A stretch of DNA of 64,000 nt from Dorea longicatena (lineage in GTDB: Bacteria; Bacillota; Clostridia; Lachnospirales; Lachnospiraceae), in assembly GCF_024168045.1 (NCBI RefSeq), contig NZ_CP100126.1:2265001-2329000 (forward strand). The letters run 5' to 3'. The translations under genes were made by a program, and so were the position numbers. The notes under the pieces were generated by a model. The model saw only the letters and a list, made by a program, of their open reading frames with translations, ran no database searches and was not told where the DNA came from. Of this stretch, positions 56,720 through 64,000 are shown piece by piece. How positions within the stretch are numbered: position 1 is the stretch's first letter; every line of letters begins with the position of its first letter.

Positions 56720-57610
56720 ATGTTATTAGCGATCCAAATTTTATTAGGTGTTTTGTTCGCCGGAACAGGTATCGGCCTTGTTGTCGACATAGGCAAGAAC
56801 CGCATGGATGAACTCAAAGGTTCTACAGGTAAGCAGTGGGGTTCCGCTTTTGCGGTTGGTATCATAGCCAACTTCCTTGATACTTTAGGATGTGGTTCCT
56901 ATGCACCATCAACATTCATGTACAAACTTTTTAATCAGATTGATGATATCAACATTCCGGGTACACTGAATGTTGGTGACACATTCCCAGTTATTTTTGA
57001 GGCATTCATCTTCACAACTTCTGTAGAATGTGATCCTATCTTCTTATGGGTAATGTATATCTGTGCCGCTGTTGGTTCATTCGGATTTGCATCCATCGTA
57101 ACAAAATGGCCACGTAACAAGATCAGAATTGCTCTTGGAACCATTATGATTCCTCTTGCTGCGATCATGCTTTGCAAGAACTTAGGTGTCGGACCTTTCG
57201 GTATTGTTGGTACTGCAACAGGATTAAGCGGATGGAAACTGATCGTTGCCGCAGCTCTTAATATCTTATGGGGTGCTTTAATGGATATCGGTTTCGGTCT
57301 TTATGCACCATGTATGGCAACATGTCTGCTTCTTGGTGTTGATGCTGCTACATGCTTCCCTGTATTCATGGGATCTTGCGCATGCTTAATGCCGGCTTGT
57401 TCTATCGAGTTCATTAAATCACACAGATATGACGTACCACACACAGTCGGTAATGCGCTCGGCGGATGTATCGGTGTATTCATTGCATGGAAAGTGGTTA
57501 CAGGACTTCCGATGTTCTGGCTCATCAACTTAATTTGTATCGTTCTTCTTTGGACTTCTTACACATTACTTAGTGCAGCAAAGAAAGATAAAGCAAAAGG
57601 TATTGCTTAA
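56720..57610 (+). CDS. TSUP-like (TauE/SafE) membrane permease next to the prd cluster
   Basis: 296 aa, about eight membrane helices. Two related halves are visible: GIIANFLDTLGCGSYAPSTFMYKL near residue 45 and ALMDIGFGLYAPCMATCLLLG near 190, the internal duplication typical of TSUP exporters and permeases. Several cysteines lie in the second half (GSCACLMPAC). The start at ATG 56720 follows GGAGG by 8 bases. Convergent with the proline reductase genes, so transport of a substrate or product of that pathway, or of a selenium or sulfur compound, is possible; this is inference. The family match is moderate. Confidence 0.7.
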   Translation: MLLAIQILLGVLFAGTGIGLVVDIGKNRMDELKGSTGKQWGSAFAVGIIANFLDTLGCGSYAPSTFMYKLFNQIDDINIPGTLNVGDTFPVIFEAFIFTTSVECDPIFLWVMYICAAVGSFGFASIVTKWPRNKIRIALGTIMIPLAAIMLCKNLGVGPFGIVGTATGLSGWKLIVAAALNILWGALMDIGFGLYAPCMATCLLLGVDAATCFPVFMGSCACLMPACSIEFIKSHRYDVPHTVGNALGGCIGVFIAWKVVTGLPMFWLINLICIVLLWTSYTLLSAAKKDKAKGIA

Positions 57611-57664
57611 TATCCGCAAAACATATAAATAAGCAATGCACTTATTTAAACAAAATAACATCCG

Positions 57665-57695
57665 GATGGCAGTCTTAACAGACTGCCATCTTTAT
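57665..57695 (+). terminator. intrinsic terminator after the TSUP-like gene
   Basis: GATGGCAGTC TTAACA GACTGCCATC followed by TTTAT. The short U-tract may allow readthrough into the next gene. Confidence 0.85.
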
Positions 57696-57765
57696 ATCCT
57701 GACACACAAGAGGAACTGCCTGTGCAGTTTCCACGCATTACAATTTTATTTATGGAGAATATCAT

Positions 57766-58305
57766 ATGTTTGTTAACGAATATGTAATGACACGCAAGCG
57801 TTATGACAAATGGGCAGCTCCAAAATTCTGGAGGCTTCCCATCTTTTACGTATATTGTATAATCTTCGCAGCCGGAACTTTTGGCTGGATTTATTTTCAT
57901 CATGTAGGCGCTTCGCTCAGATGGCAGTCTGTTGGTGCTACACTTTCCTTTATAGCCCTCTACCGCGGAGTATTTTTCAAATGGATGCATGCTGACAAAA
58001 CTTTCCGTGTGACACGCGCACAATATTTCAATGGAAAAGACTGGACATGTAAAGTGATGATCCGTGAGAAAGATATAGCACTCTTTATCAACAATAAGAT
58101 CAACAATCATGTAAACTGGGAAGATCTCACAAAATTTGAAGAAGCAAAAACTTATTATAAATTAACTTCCAAAGATCAGATAGAAGGAGTTATGCTTGAC
58201 AAAGACTCTTTTACAGAAGGGGATTCGAGCAGTTTTAAACAATGGATGTTAGAACAGCATCCGGAAATCAAATACGGACCTATTGATCCGGCATTTGACA
58301 AATAG
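57766..58305 (+). CDS. YcxB-like membrane protein of unknown function
   Basis: 179 aa. Two close membrane helices (FYVYCIIFAAGTFGWIYF and VGATLSFIALYRGVFF, residues about 27-70) are followed by a cytoplasmic beta-rich domain with INNHVNWEDLTKFEEAKTYYKL and FKQWMLEQHPEIKY, an arrangement like YcxB-type proteins. GGAG lies 8 bases before the ATG. It is between the TSUP-like gene and the prd genes. No catalytic motif. Confidence 0.7.
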   Translation: MFVNEYVMTRKRYDKWAAPKFWRLPIFYVYCIIFAAGTFGWIYFHHVGASLRWQSVGATLSFIALYRGVFFKWMHADKTFRVTRAQYFNGKDWTCKVMIREKDIALFINNKINNHVNWEDLTKFEEAKTYYKLTSKDQIEGVMLDKDSFTEGDSSSFKQWMLEQHPEIKYGPIDPAFDK

Positions 58306-58307
58306 AA

Positions 58308-58355
58308 AAAGAGAAGATTTCCATCGCAAAATGTGGTAATCTTCTCTTTTTACAA
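58308..58355. terminator. bidirectional terminator between the YcxB-like gene and prdE
   Basis: AAAAGAGAAGATT (58310-58322) pairs with AATCTTCTCTTTT (58341-58353), with A- and T-runs on both flanks. Confidence 0.93.
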
Positions 58356-58396
58356 GTTCTCCGTTTTCCTTTTTTCAGACATTCTGTCCAGATATT

Positions 58397-58879
58397 TTAA
58401 CGTCCTTCCAGTTCGTCTTTATGGCGCATCTTGAGTTTCAGAAGTGCCTTCGCCTTCAGACAGTCTACTTTCACCATATTATTTTCTCCGACAACGTCTG
58501 TTTCTGTGCCATCGGCACTCTTATTAATATCAATGATTCCATCCAGATAATCATTGACTACAACGAACTTCGCAACCGTTCCGCTGAAATTAAGTCCCGT
58601 TACCGGAATTCCACGAATACCAAGTTGTTCACATGTGTTGGTATAATCCACATCACTATTTCCCCATCCATCTGATGATATGATCACACCATCTGCACGC
58701 ATACACTCAGCCATTGCTGCCGCTCTGGTTCCAACCAGCATCTTATCTTTATTATCATCCGGAGTCCCTACTATAATAAGTCCAAGAAGGTCCAGATCTG
58801 TATCCTCAGATACGACTTCCAGAAGAGGATCTCTGAAATGATGTAATGATGTTTCTTTTGTCGATGGTCCAATACCCAT
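58397..58879 (-). CDS. prdE: proline reductase cluster protein PrdE
   Basis: 160 aa. It aligns with the C-terminal (pyruvoyl) part of PrdA: GIGPSTKETSLHHFRDPLLE here against CIGPASKEMSRHYWREPLVLE in PrdA, and GIRGIPVTGLNFSGTVAKFVVVNDYLDGIIDINKS against GMRGIPVVGLSFCAVQGALVVGNKYMQYMVDNNKS. The PrdA cleavage cysteine is replaced by Gly2, so no pyruvoyl group can form. AGGAGG precedes the ATG at 58879. Starts 20 bases after prdD. Its role in the reductase is not established. Confidence 0.9.
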   Translation of the reverse strand: MGIGPSTKETSLHHFRDPLLEVVSEDTDLDLLGLIIVGTPDDNKDKMLVGTRAAAMAECMRADGVIISSDGWGNSDVDYTNTCEQLGIRGIPVTGLNFSGTVAKFVVVNDYLDGIIDINKSADGTETDVVGENNMVKVDCLKAKALLKLKMRHKDELEGR

Positions 58880-58899
58880 AACTTCTGCACCTCCTATTA

Positions 58900-59667
58900 T
58901 TACTGCATCGAACGGATAATACCGTCTCTGTACTCATTTGGAGTAATCATAACCGGCATATTACCCATATCGATAATTGAACGTCCGCCTTCAACTCCTG
59001 ACGGTTCATCCGGGAACATCCACGTATCATACATAGCTCCCTGACCTGCAACCTGACGGATAATAACAACCTTCTTCTTTCCAGGTCTCACCTTATCATG
59101 ATATTCATGCCGTTCCGTACACTTGTCCCCTTTGAACTTTTTCAGTTTATCCCTGTATGTCTGAATAAATTCATCACACAGTCTGTGCGCAGTAAATGGT
59201 CCATGTCTCTCCTGTCCCATTCCGGCCGCAAATGTAACATCAAAAGAAATGATATAATCATCATCTCCCGGTGTACCTGCACGGTTTAAGTATAACTGTT
59301 CTTTCAGATTCCCTTCCGATGAACCAAATTCGTGACACTGCTTTCCATTCACATCAACGCCTGTCAGCATTACATATACACCGGTTATGGTGTGAGTAAT
59401 TCCTTCTCCCAATTTACCAAGCACTTTTGTTGAGATTGGAATGATATCCATGATCGTGTTCGTCCATCTGTCGTGGTCTCCCGGTTTTATGATTTGAATA
59501 TCAATCTTCTCAATACAATCATCCTGTGCAACAAGCTGATCGATCATCTCTTTACTGACTGTCATATGTCCATCCGTTGTGATATTATTGTGTTCACCCC
59601 ATTCCACATCTGTCATATGAAATGCTTTGATCACAAGGCGTCTTAAGTCTATCTCTTTCTCAGCCAT
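58900..59667 (-). CDS. prdD: proline reductase cluster protein PrdD
   Basis: 255 aa. It aligns with the middle of PrdA (residues about 160-415): EFGSSEGNLKEQLYLNRAGTPGDDD against EFGSSEGYLDENIMWGRPGCPDKGE, ERHGPFTAHRLCDEFI against ERRGPMAAHTAFDIIT, and RPGKKKVVIIRQVAGQGAMYD against RPGKKKVVIVKEIMGQGAMHD. It lacks the PrdA N-terminal domain and linker, and stops where PrdA is cut. ATG 59667 is preferred (AGGAGG 7 bases upstream) over ATG 59670. Confidence 0.9.
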   Translation of the reverse strand: MAEKEIDLRRLVIKAFHMTDVEWGEHNNITTDGHMTVSKEMIDQLVAQDDCIEKIDIQIIKPGDHDRWTNTIMDIIPISTKVLGKLGEGITHTITGVYVMLTGVDVNGKQCHEFGSSEGNLKEQLYLNRAGTPGDDDYIISFDVTFAAGMGQERHGPFTAHRLCDEFIQTYRDKLKKFKGDKCTERHEYHDKVRPGKKKVVIIRQVAGQGAMYDTWMFPDEPSGVEGGRSIIDMGNMPVMITPNEYRDGIIRSMQ

Positions 59668-59764
59668 CATGTCACCTCCTATATTCTTAAGGCATATCTC
59701 TTTCCTGTACCGTTCAGGAAATTAAGCATATCTCTGCCCCTTTCTATGCCTTCTCCATGTCTCT

Positions 59765-59793
59765 AGTATACAATATACTGCAAGAAATTCCAA
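59765..59793 (-). promoter_or_regulatory. internal sigma-70-type promoter of prdDE
   Basis: On the minus strand TTGGAA (59788-59793), 17 bases, TATACT (59765-59770), 98 bases before prdD and after the prdB terminator. Confidence 0.65.
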
Positions 59794-59813
59794 TATATTG
59801 TCTCATTCTTTTT

Positions 59814-59848
59814 TTAAAAAAGGGCAGATGCAAAATACATCTGCCCTT
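59814..59848 (-). terminator. intrinsic terminator after prdB
   Basis: AAGGGCAGATG pairs with CATCTGCCCTT; on the minus strand it is followed by TTTTTTAAAAAAAG. It separates prdB from prdDE. Confidence 0.93.
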
Positions 59849-59878
59849 CTTAAGATCAACAATATTCTTTAAATAGAA

Positions 59879-60604
59879 TTAGATCTTAGCAACATACTCG
59901 AATGGCAACGGAACAATCTTTCCTGGAGTTTCGATTTTCTCTAACTGCTCCAGAGTTGCCTTTACGATCTGTGTCTGCTGTTCTACGTTGTGAGGACCAC
60001 CCGCATTAGCACCCATAGGTACCAACGGAGCTACCGCACGAGGAGTACCAGTCTGACGAACAACTGGTGGAAGAGCTGCAATAATAATTGTAGGAATTCC
60101 AGCTTCTTCAATCGCTCTCTGCACCAATACTGCAGAGCGGTGGCAGGTACCTCAGCCAGCGGTGAGGATTACTGCGTCAACATCCTCATTTTTGAACATT
60201 TCAGCGATAGCAGGACCAGTTTCATGTTTGAATTTCTCCTGGTTTCCACCACCACCCATGAATCCAGCATGTACAGGAGCACAAGCTCTGATAAATCCTT
60301 CTGCAGCTAATTCATGAATTCTGTCAATTGGGAACATACAGTTGATGTCCTTGTTAACATCACTGTTATCATATCCACCGTGTGATACCATCAGATCACT
60401 AGATGGTGTAGTGTTTTCGATCTTTCTCCATGTGAAGTCACCAGCAAGGTTAAATCTCTCCTGGCTCTTCTTGTGAACACCTGCTGCTGTTGCAAGAGCG
60501 ATAGACATATCTTTTAACTCTTTTGTTACAGGAGCCCATACTGACGGTGGAGTAATAGGAACGAATATTTCAGACTGTAAGCCTTTAACAACCGTTAAAC
60601 TCAT
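59879..60604 (-). CDS. prdB: D-proline reductase selenoprotein subunit PrdB (UGA = Sec151)
   Basis: 241 aa read through an in-frame TGA at 60152-60154. The N-terminal 150 residues (MSLTVVKGLQSEIFVPITPPSVW to DVDAVILTAG) and the 90 after the UGA (GTCHRSAVLVQRAIEE to LPFEYVAKI) form one PrdB protein; TAGUGTCHRS is the active site. PrdB with PrdA reduces D-proline to 5-aminovalerate, the electron-accepting half of the Stickland reaction. AGGAGG precedes the ATG at 60604. Without recoding it looks like two ORFs, so automatic annotation will often split it. Confidence 0.97.
60113..60139 (-). promoter_or_regulatory. bacterial SECIS hairpin of prdB
   Basis: Starting 12 bases after the UGA, CGCTCTGCA pairs with TGCAGAG(A)GCG around GTATTGG. 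Distance, stem length and a G/U-containing loop fit bacterial SECIS elements read by SelB. Confidence 0.85.
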
Positions 60605-60606
60605 TT

Positions 60607-60906
60607 TTAATCCTCCTTATTAGCATCCAAACGTGCTTGCATTTCTTGTTGTTTGCGACGTTCTTTTTCAATATTGCTGACGTATTTCTCATTTACTTCC
60701 GGTCCGAGCTGTTCCGGAAAACTCATGTTCCAGCCAACTTCCTGACCTACTTTCGGTTCTGTATCGCAGATGAACATTCTCTTCGGAGCTTTAAAGAACC
60801 CCAGACGTCCTTTCAAGTCGATGCTGATGCTACAGTCATCAACATCTACGATCACACCTTCCATATAAATGATCTTATCGCCATAGTGTAAACGTTCATT
60901 ATCCAT
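60607..60906 (-). CDS. small prd-cluster protein (CBO2463/CBO2479-like)
   Basis: 99 aa, no signal or membrane helix. IIYMEGVIVDVDDCSISIDLKGRLGFFKAPKRMFI looks like a small beta-barrel, followed by a charged helical tail (NIEKERRKQQEMQARLDANKED). It is 17 bases after prdA and ends 2 bases before prdB, so it is translated with both. A gene of this size is usual at this place in prd operons; function is unknown. The ribosome site is weak. Confidence 0.8.
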   Translation of the reverse strand: MDNERLHYGDKIIYMEGVIVDVDDCSISIDLKGRLGFFKAPKRMFICDTEPKVGQEVGWNMSFPEQLGPEVNEKYVSNIEKERRKQQEMQARLDANKED

Positions 60907-60923
60907 TATGATAACACCCGATC

Positions 60924-62780
60924 TTAGTCGTATTTTTCTTTACGTTTCTGGCTCATCGGCAGAGACTGTTCGTTGTCTACGAGTTCAATCTTCTTACCGC
61001 AAGCTGCTTCGATCAGCTCTACGTTTGTAGATTTAACGTTTGGATTCCACTTCTTCTCAGCGGCCTTTACTTCTTCACCAGCCATAGCTGCTTTCAGCAT
61101 AGCAAGAGCACGGATACCCTCTTCCTGGCAAAGTGTATTACATCCAAGTACCTCATTCTCGATACCAGACTCTGATTTGTTATTGTCAACCATGTACTGC
61201 ATGTACTTGTTACCAACAACAAGTGCACCCTGAACAGCGCAGAATGAAAGTCCTACTACAGGAATTCCTCTCATACCGATCTGCTCGATGTGGCTTGCGA
61301 AATCAATGTGGTTATTTCCGAATCCTTCTGTTGTAACGAAAGCTCCGTCAACATCCATCATTTCTACAGTATGTCCTACACGACGAGATACATAGTACTT
61401 CTCAGCATTGATCTGAGGTGATCCTACGAATACAACTCCGCAAAGGTCAACTTCTTCATCATGTAAAGCTTCAAGTACAAGTGGCTCTCTCCAGTAATGT
61501 CTTGACATCTCTTTAGATGCAGGTCCGATACATGTTAATGCATGGATACATCCATCAAGTACCTCAAGTGGAGATACGCATACAGGTACGTTTCCTAAGT
61601 CTACGTTAGCTCTTGCGCCAAGGATACCAACTGGTTCTACAGGAAGGATGAAGTTATCATGCATAGCTCCCTGTCCCATGATTTCTTTTACGATTACGAC
61701 TTTCTTCTTACCTGGACGACGGATAGATTTCAGTTCTTCGTCTTCAACGATGAAGCTGTCATCTAATTCTTTCATTACTTCACGGATTTCCTGAGTAATG
61801 ATATCGAATGCTGTATGTGCAGCCATAGGTCCACGACGTTCCATGTTAGTCTTTTCCTGAACTACGATGTTACCTTTGATAAAGATTTCTCCCTTATCCG
61901 GGCATCCAGGACGTCCCCACATGATGTTCTCGTCAAGGTATCCTTCTGAAGAACCGAACTCACCGATCTGAACTCCGCCTTCATCTGTTCCTGTCAGCAT
62001 CATAACAACGCCGTCAAGTACTCTTGTTGCGCCTTCACCAAGGATTGCATCGCCTTCTTTTGTAGCGATTGGCTGAACATCCATGATTGTCTCTGAGTAT
62101 GTGTGGTATTGGTCAGGAGTGATGATTTCAAGATGGAAATCTTTAACCAGTTCCTGATTAGCAATTACTTCTGCTTCAATTCCTTCACGGATGTAAAGAG
62201 TTGTTCCTTCGATCTTTGTCTCTGGTCCTCTCTTAACCTCTGTGATCTTAATGTGTCTTCTTGTTAATGTTCCTACTACTTTTGTTTCTTCAACAGGTGC
62301 TTCTGCTGTTGCTGTAGCTGCTACTGCTGCTGCAGGTACTTCTGCTACTGCTTCTCCTGTTGCTCCAAGAGCTCCAACCGGAATTTCAAGATTGATATCT
62401 TTTCCTTCTCCGATATGGATCTTGAGTGTTCCTCCAGCTACTGTTGCTGCTGTTGCAACTGGTGCTGCCGGTGCAGCTTCCTCTGCTGGAGCTTCTTCCT
62501 CTGCCTTTTCTTCTGCTGGAGTTGTAGGTGCTTTTACACCATCCAGAACATCATTTGTTAACGGGCAAAGAGAATCACATGTTTTTGTAAGTTTTGCACC
62601 CAGTACTTCTTCAATAGTAAGGCATCCGTCCAGGTTTAATAATCCTGAATCTACCAGATCATCAAAGATTGCTGGATCTTCGAGGTTCGCCGGTTCAATT
62701 GTGATACCAGCTTCTGCTCTACAGCACAGTACTGCAGGATCATGAGCATGTGCTTTTGCTGTTTCAGCTGTGATTGACAT
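60924..62780 (-). CDS. prdA: D-proline reductase proprotein PrdA
   Basis: 618 aa. Residues 1-80 are a Cys-containing domain (LCCRAEAGI, TCDSLCPLT), 81-165 an acidic and then Ala-rich linker with a short GEGKDINLEIP block, and 170-618 the catalytic region. The known proprotein cleavage creating a pyruvoyl group from cysteine is predicted before Cys417 (HALT-CIGPASKE, codon at 61530-61532), giving chains of 416 and 202 residues that match the reported 45 and 23 kDa subunits. It acts with selenoprotein PrdB. ATG 62780 follows AAGGAGG by 8 bases. Confidence 0.96.
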   Translation of the reverse strand: MSITAETAKAHAHDPAVLCCRAEAGITIEPANLEDPAIFDDLVDSGLLNLDGCLTIEEVLGAKLTKTCDSLCPLTNDVLDGVKAPTTPAEEKAEEEAPAEEAAPAAPVATAATVAGGTLKIHIGEGKDINLEIPVGALGATGEAVAEVPAAAVAATATAEAPVEETKVVGTLTRRHIKITEVKRGPETKIEGTTLYIREGIEAEVIANQELVKDFHLEIITPDQYHTYSETIMDVQPIATKEGDAILGEGATRVLDGVVMMLTGTDEGGVQIGEFGSSEGYLDENIMWGRPGCPDKGEIFIKGNIVVQEKTNMERRGPMAAHTAFDIITQEIREVMKELDDSFIVEDEELKSIRRPGKKKVVIVKEIMGQGAMHDNFILPVEPVGILGARANVDLGNVPVCVSPLEVLDGCIHALTCIGPASKEMSRHYWREPLVLEALHDEEVDLCGVVFVGSPQINAEKYYVSRRVGHTVEMMDVDGAFVTTEGFGNNHIDFASHIEQIGMRGIPVVGLSFCAVQGALVVGNKYMQYMVDNNKSESGIENEVLGCNTLCQEEGIRALAMLKAAMAGEEVKAAEKKWNPNVKSTNVELIEAACGKKIELVDNEQSLPMSQKRKEKYD

Positions 62781-62928
62781 ATTGTTTTCCCTCCTTGTTT
62801 TGTTTCGGTACATTGTCCCTTACGGGATATTGTAATTTTAATATATATACAGTTACATACAACATTCAGAAGAACCTCTCAATTACTTCTGGCGGGCAAA
62901 AGAATCGGGGGTCTTCTACCTCATTGTA

Positions 62929-62944
62929 CGCAACAGTAATACCA
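62929..62944 (-). promoter_or_regulatory. candidate sigma-54 (-24/-12) promoter of prdA
   Basis: On the minus strand TGGTATTACTGTTGCG has the GG and GC dinucleotides exactly 10 bases apart, as required by sigma-54 (consensus TGGCAC-N5-TTGCW). An upstream dyad TGTC-N6-GACA (62967-62980) could bind an activator. In C. difficile the prd genes need PrdR and SigL; here the match is by sequence only, and prdR is not in the window. Confidence 0.55.
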
Positions 62945-62984
62945 TAATATAATTTTGATAATATTGTGTCATTTCGGACAGTGA

Positions 62985-64000
62985 TTAAAAATCAATATCC
63001 TGACTTACTTCTTTTGAAACCTTCAGGCTTCTGTACAGCGGATGTCCAACTGTTCTCATAACGTGGTCTGTCTGATGGAATACTTTCAGTCCCATCTTCG
63101 GTCCTGACGCCATTACAGTATTTGAACAGTCTGAGCAGTTACCGATCAGAATGTATTCACATTTGTCTTTCTTGAACTGCATATTGTTCTTAACCTGTCC
63201 AGGACAGTTACCAGGTCTTAAGCACTTCAGTGGTGCTCCCGGTTTATTTTCAATTGCCTGTTTACATTTGCACATAGATACTACTTTTGCATTCATCTTA
63301 GAAGCGATCTCACGCATACGCTCTTCGCTTCCGCCGCAGGCACATACAAGAATCCCCATTGTTGCTCCGTGGAGATCCGGGAACTCGACTGTTACAAGGA
63401 TTGCTCCTGTCGTCTTGGTTGTTGGTGCATCTAATGTAGTAGACTTTCCTGTGAAAGCTCCACCCATGATGATCTCGCCATATTTTCCGTCGATTCCGCC
63501 GGCTTTTTCGATCATCTCTCCAACGCTTACACCTACCGGTACATCGAAGAATACATGTGCTTCATTTCCACCGTTTAATTTACCACGGACTGTCATATTC
63601 TTGCTGATACAAGGTTTCTTTTCATCAACCGCTTCAGCAATCTTACAGACAGTTTCTACATTGATAACAACAGATCTAGCTGCTGATGGAAGCTGTGTAG
63701 TTGTGAGTAATACCCCAAGACACTCTCTTACTACTGCACGTTCCTCACCCATCGGGTAGATATCAGCCATCAGGTGCATCTTGATATCAGGCTCATTCTC
63801 AAGAGCTTTCTGTAATACCTTGATTGCTTTATGATGTTTCTTCTTAATAGCAATAATTGCTTTCTTTGCGTGAGTGATTTCCATACTATATTTAATACCA
63901 CGGATTAATTTATCACTCTGCTCTTCGATCTGTCTTGTGTTGTGTTCCAGTCCCGGTTCGCATTCAGCTGCATTTACAAGAATGTATCCACAATCCAGTT
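62985..64000 (-). CDS. prdC: proline reductase-associated electron transfer protein PrdC, 5' end outside window
   Basis: At least 338 codons; the frame is open to the window edge. RnfC-like features are DCGYILVNAAECEPGLEHNTRQI at the edge, a Gly-rich VSVGEMIEKAGGIDGKYGEIIMGGAFTGKST, and a C-terminal cysteine-rich region (CACGGSEERM, CKCKQAI, CLRPGNCPGQV, GNCSDCSNTV) for Fe-S clusters. PrdC is thought to carry electrons from NADH to PrdAB. Any Sec codon would lie upstream of the window. First known gene of the cluster. Confidence 0.92.
   Translation of the reverse strand, partial: LDCGYILVNAAECEPGLEHNTRQIEEQSDKLIRGIKYSMEITHAKKAIIAIKKKHHKAIKVLQKALENEPDIKMHLMADIYPMGEERAVVRECLGVLLTTTQLPSAARSVVINVETVCKIAEAVDEKKPCISKNMTVRGKLNGGNEAHVFFDVPVGVSVGEMIEKAGGIDGKYGEIIMGGAFTGKSTTLDAPTTKTTGAILVTVEFPDLHGATMGILVCACGGSEERMREIASKMNAKVVSMCKCKQAIENKPGAPLKCLRPGNCPGQVKNNMQFKKDKCEYILIGNCSDCSNTVMASGPKMGLKVFHQTDHVMRTVGHPLYRSLKVSKEVSQDIDF

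Noticed and set aside
59765..59793. Sigma-54 promoter before prdD (TTGG...TTGCA)
   Set aside because: GG and GC are 8 bases apart instead of 10; a sigma-70 reading fits better.
59879..60604. Two separate ORFs, or a pseudogene broken by a stop, at prdB
   Set aside because: The stop is a TGA at the known Sec position of PrdB, with a SECIS hairpin after it, and both sides match one protein.
62242..62745. A 167-codon ORF opposite prdA
   Set aside because: It is an antisense shadow of the Ala-rich linker and N-terminal domain, with no ribosome site.

Overview
The window is a chromosomal segment of an anaerobic Firmicute, most likely a gut Lachnospiraceae. This rests on low-to-moderate GC, strong AGGAGG ribosome binding sites, a zinc-type S14 protein, a Clostridia-style S10-spc-alpha ribosomal cluster that contains secY, adk, map, infA and rpsD, fermentative adhE and [FeFe]-hydrogenase genes, and a selenium-dependent D-proline reductase (Stickland) locus. 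No plasmid, phage or insertion-sequence gene was seen. Species cannot be fixed from the sequence alone.

Layout. 1-5.4 kb (minus strand): the 5' part of ispD, then a translation and tRNA-modification cluster tsaE-tsaB-threonine aldolase-rimI-Zn protein-rnz-tsaD with several overlapping genes. 5.5-7.5 kb: a VOC protein, about 600 bp of nested inverted repeats, and ribU under an FMN riboswitch. 7.5-17 kb: ptsI, a YitT protein, tex, then a plus-strand lipid and envelope group (TetR, lipid kinase, GDPD, PAP2), then mutY. 17.2 kb: a free-standing copy of the PrdA N-terminal domain. 17.7-21.2 kb: malQ, a deletion scar joining a truncated PTS EIIA to a truncated phosphatase, and a divergent LacI regulator. 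21.3-28.2 kb: an amino-acid ABC transporter, uppP, a HAD phosphatase, a secreted coiled-coil/SleB hydrolase and an APH-fold kinase. 28.4-34.8 kb: adhE with Rex-like operators, and a hydrogenase with a GltD-like partner. 35.1-51.6 kb: the ribosomal protein superoperon, with structured leaders before rpsJ and before rpsM.

51.8-64 kb: two divergent NSS amino-acid transporters around a LysR gene, each transporter with an intrinsic terminator about 55 nt after its promoter. Next come a highly structured RNA gene of about 320 nt, a TSUP-like permease and a YcxB-like membrane protein. The minus-strand proline reductase cluster prdC-prdA-CBO2479-like-prdB(Sec)-prdD-prdE follows, and prdC runs off the window end.

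How it fits together. AdhE, the hydrogenase pair and D-proline reductase are all sinks for reducing equivalents. PrdC probably carries electrons to PrdAB. PrdA is a proprotein with a predicted pyruvoyl-forming cleavage at Cys417, and PrdB carries Sec151 with a SECIS hairpin directly after the UGA. PrdD and PrdE together are a split paralogue of PrdA, divided almost exactly at that cleavage site. The transporters, a candidate sigma-54 promoter before prdA and the nearby RNA make 51.8-64 kb the most interesting region.
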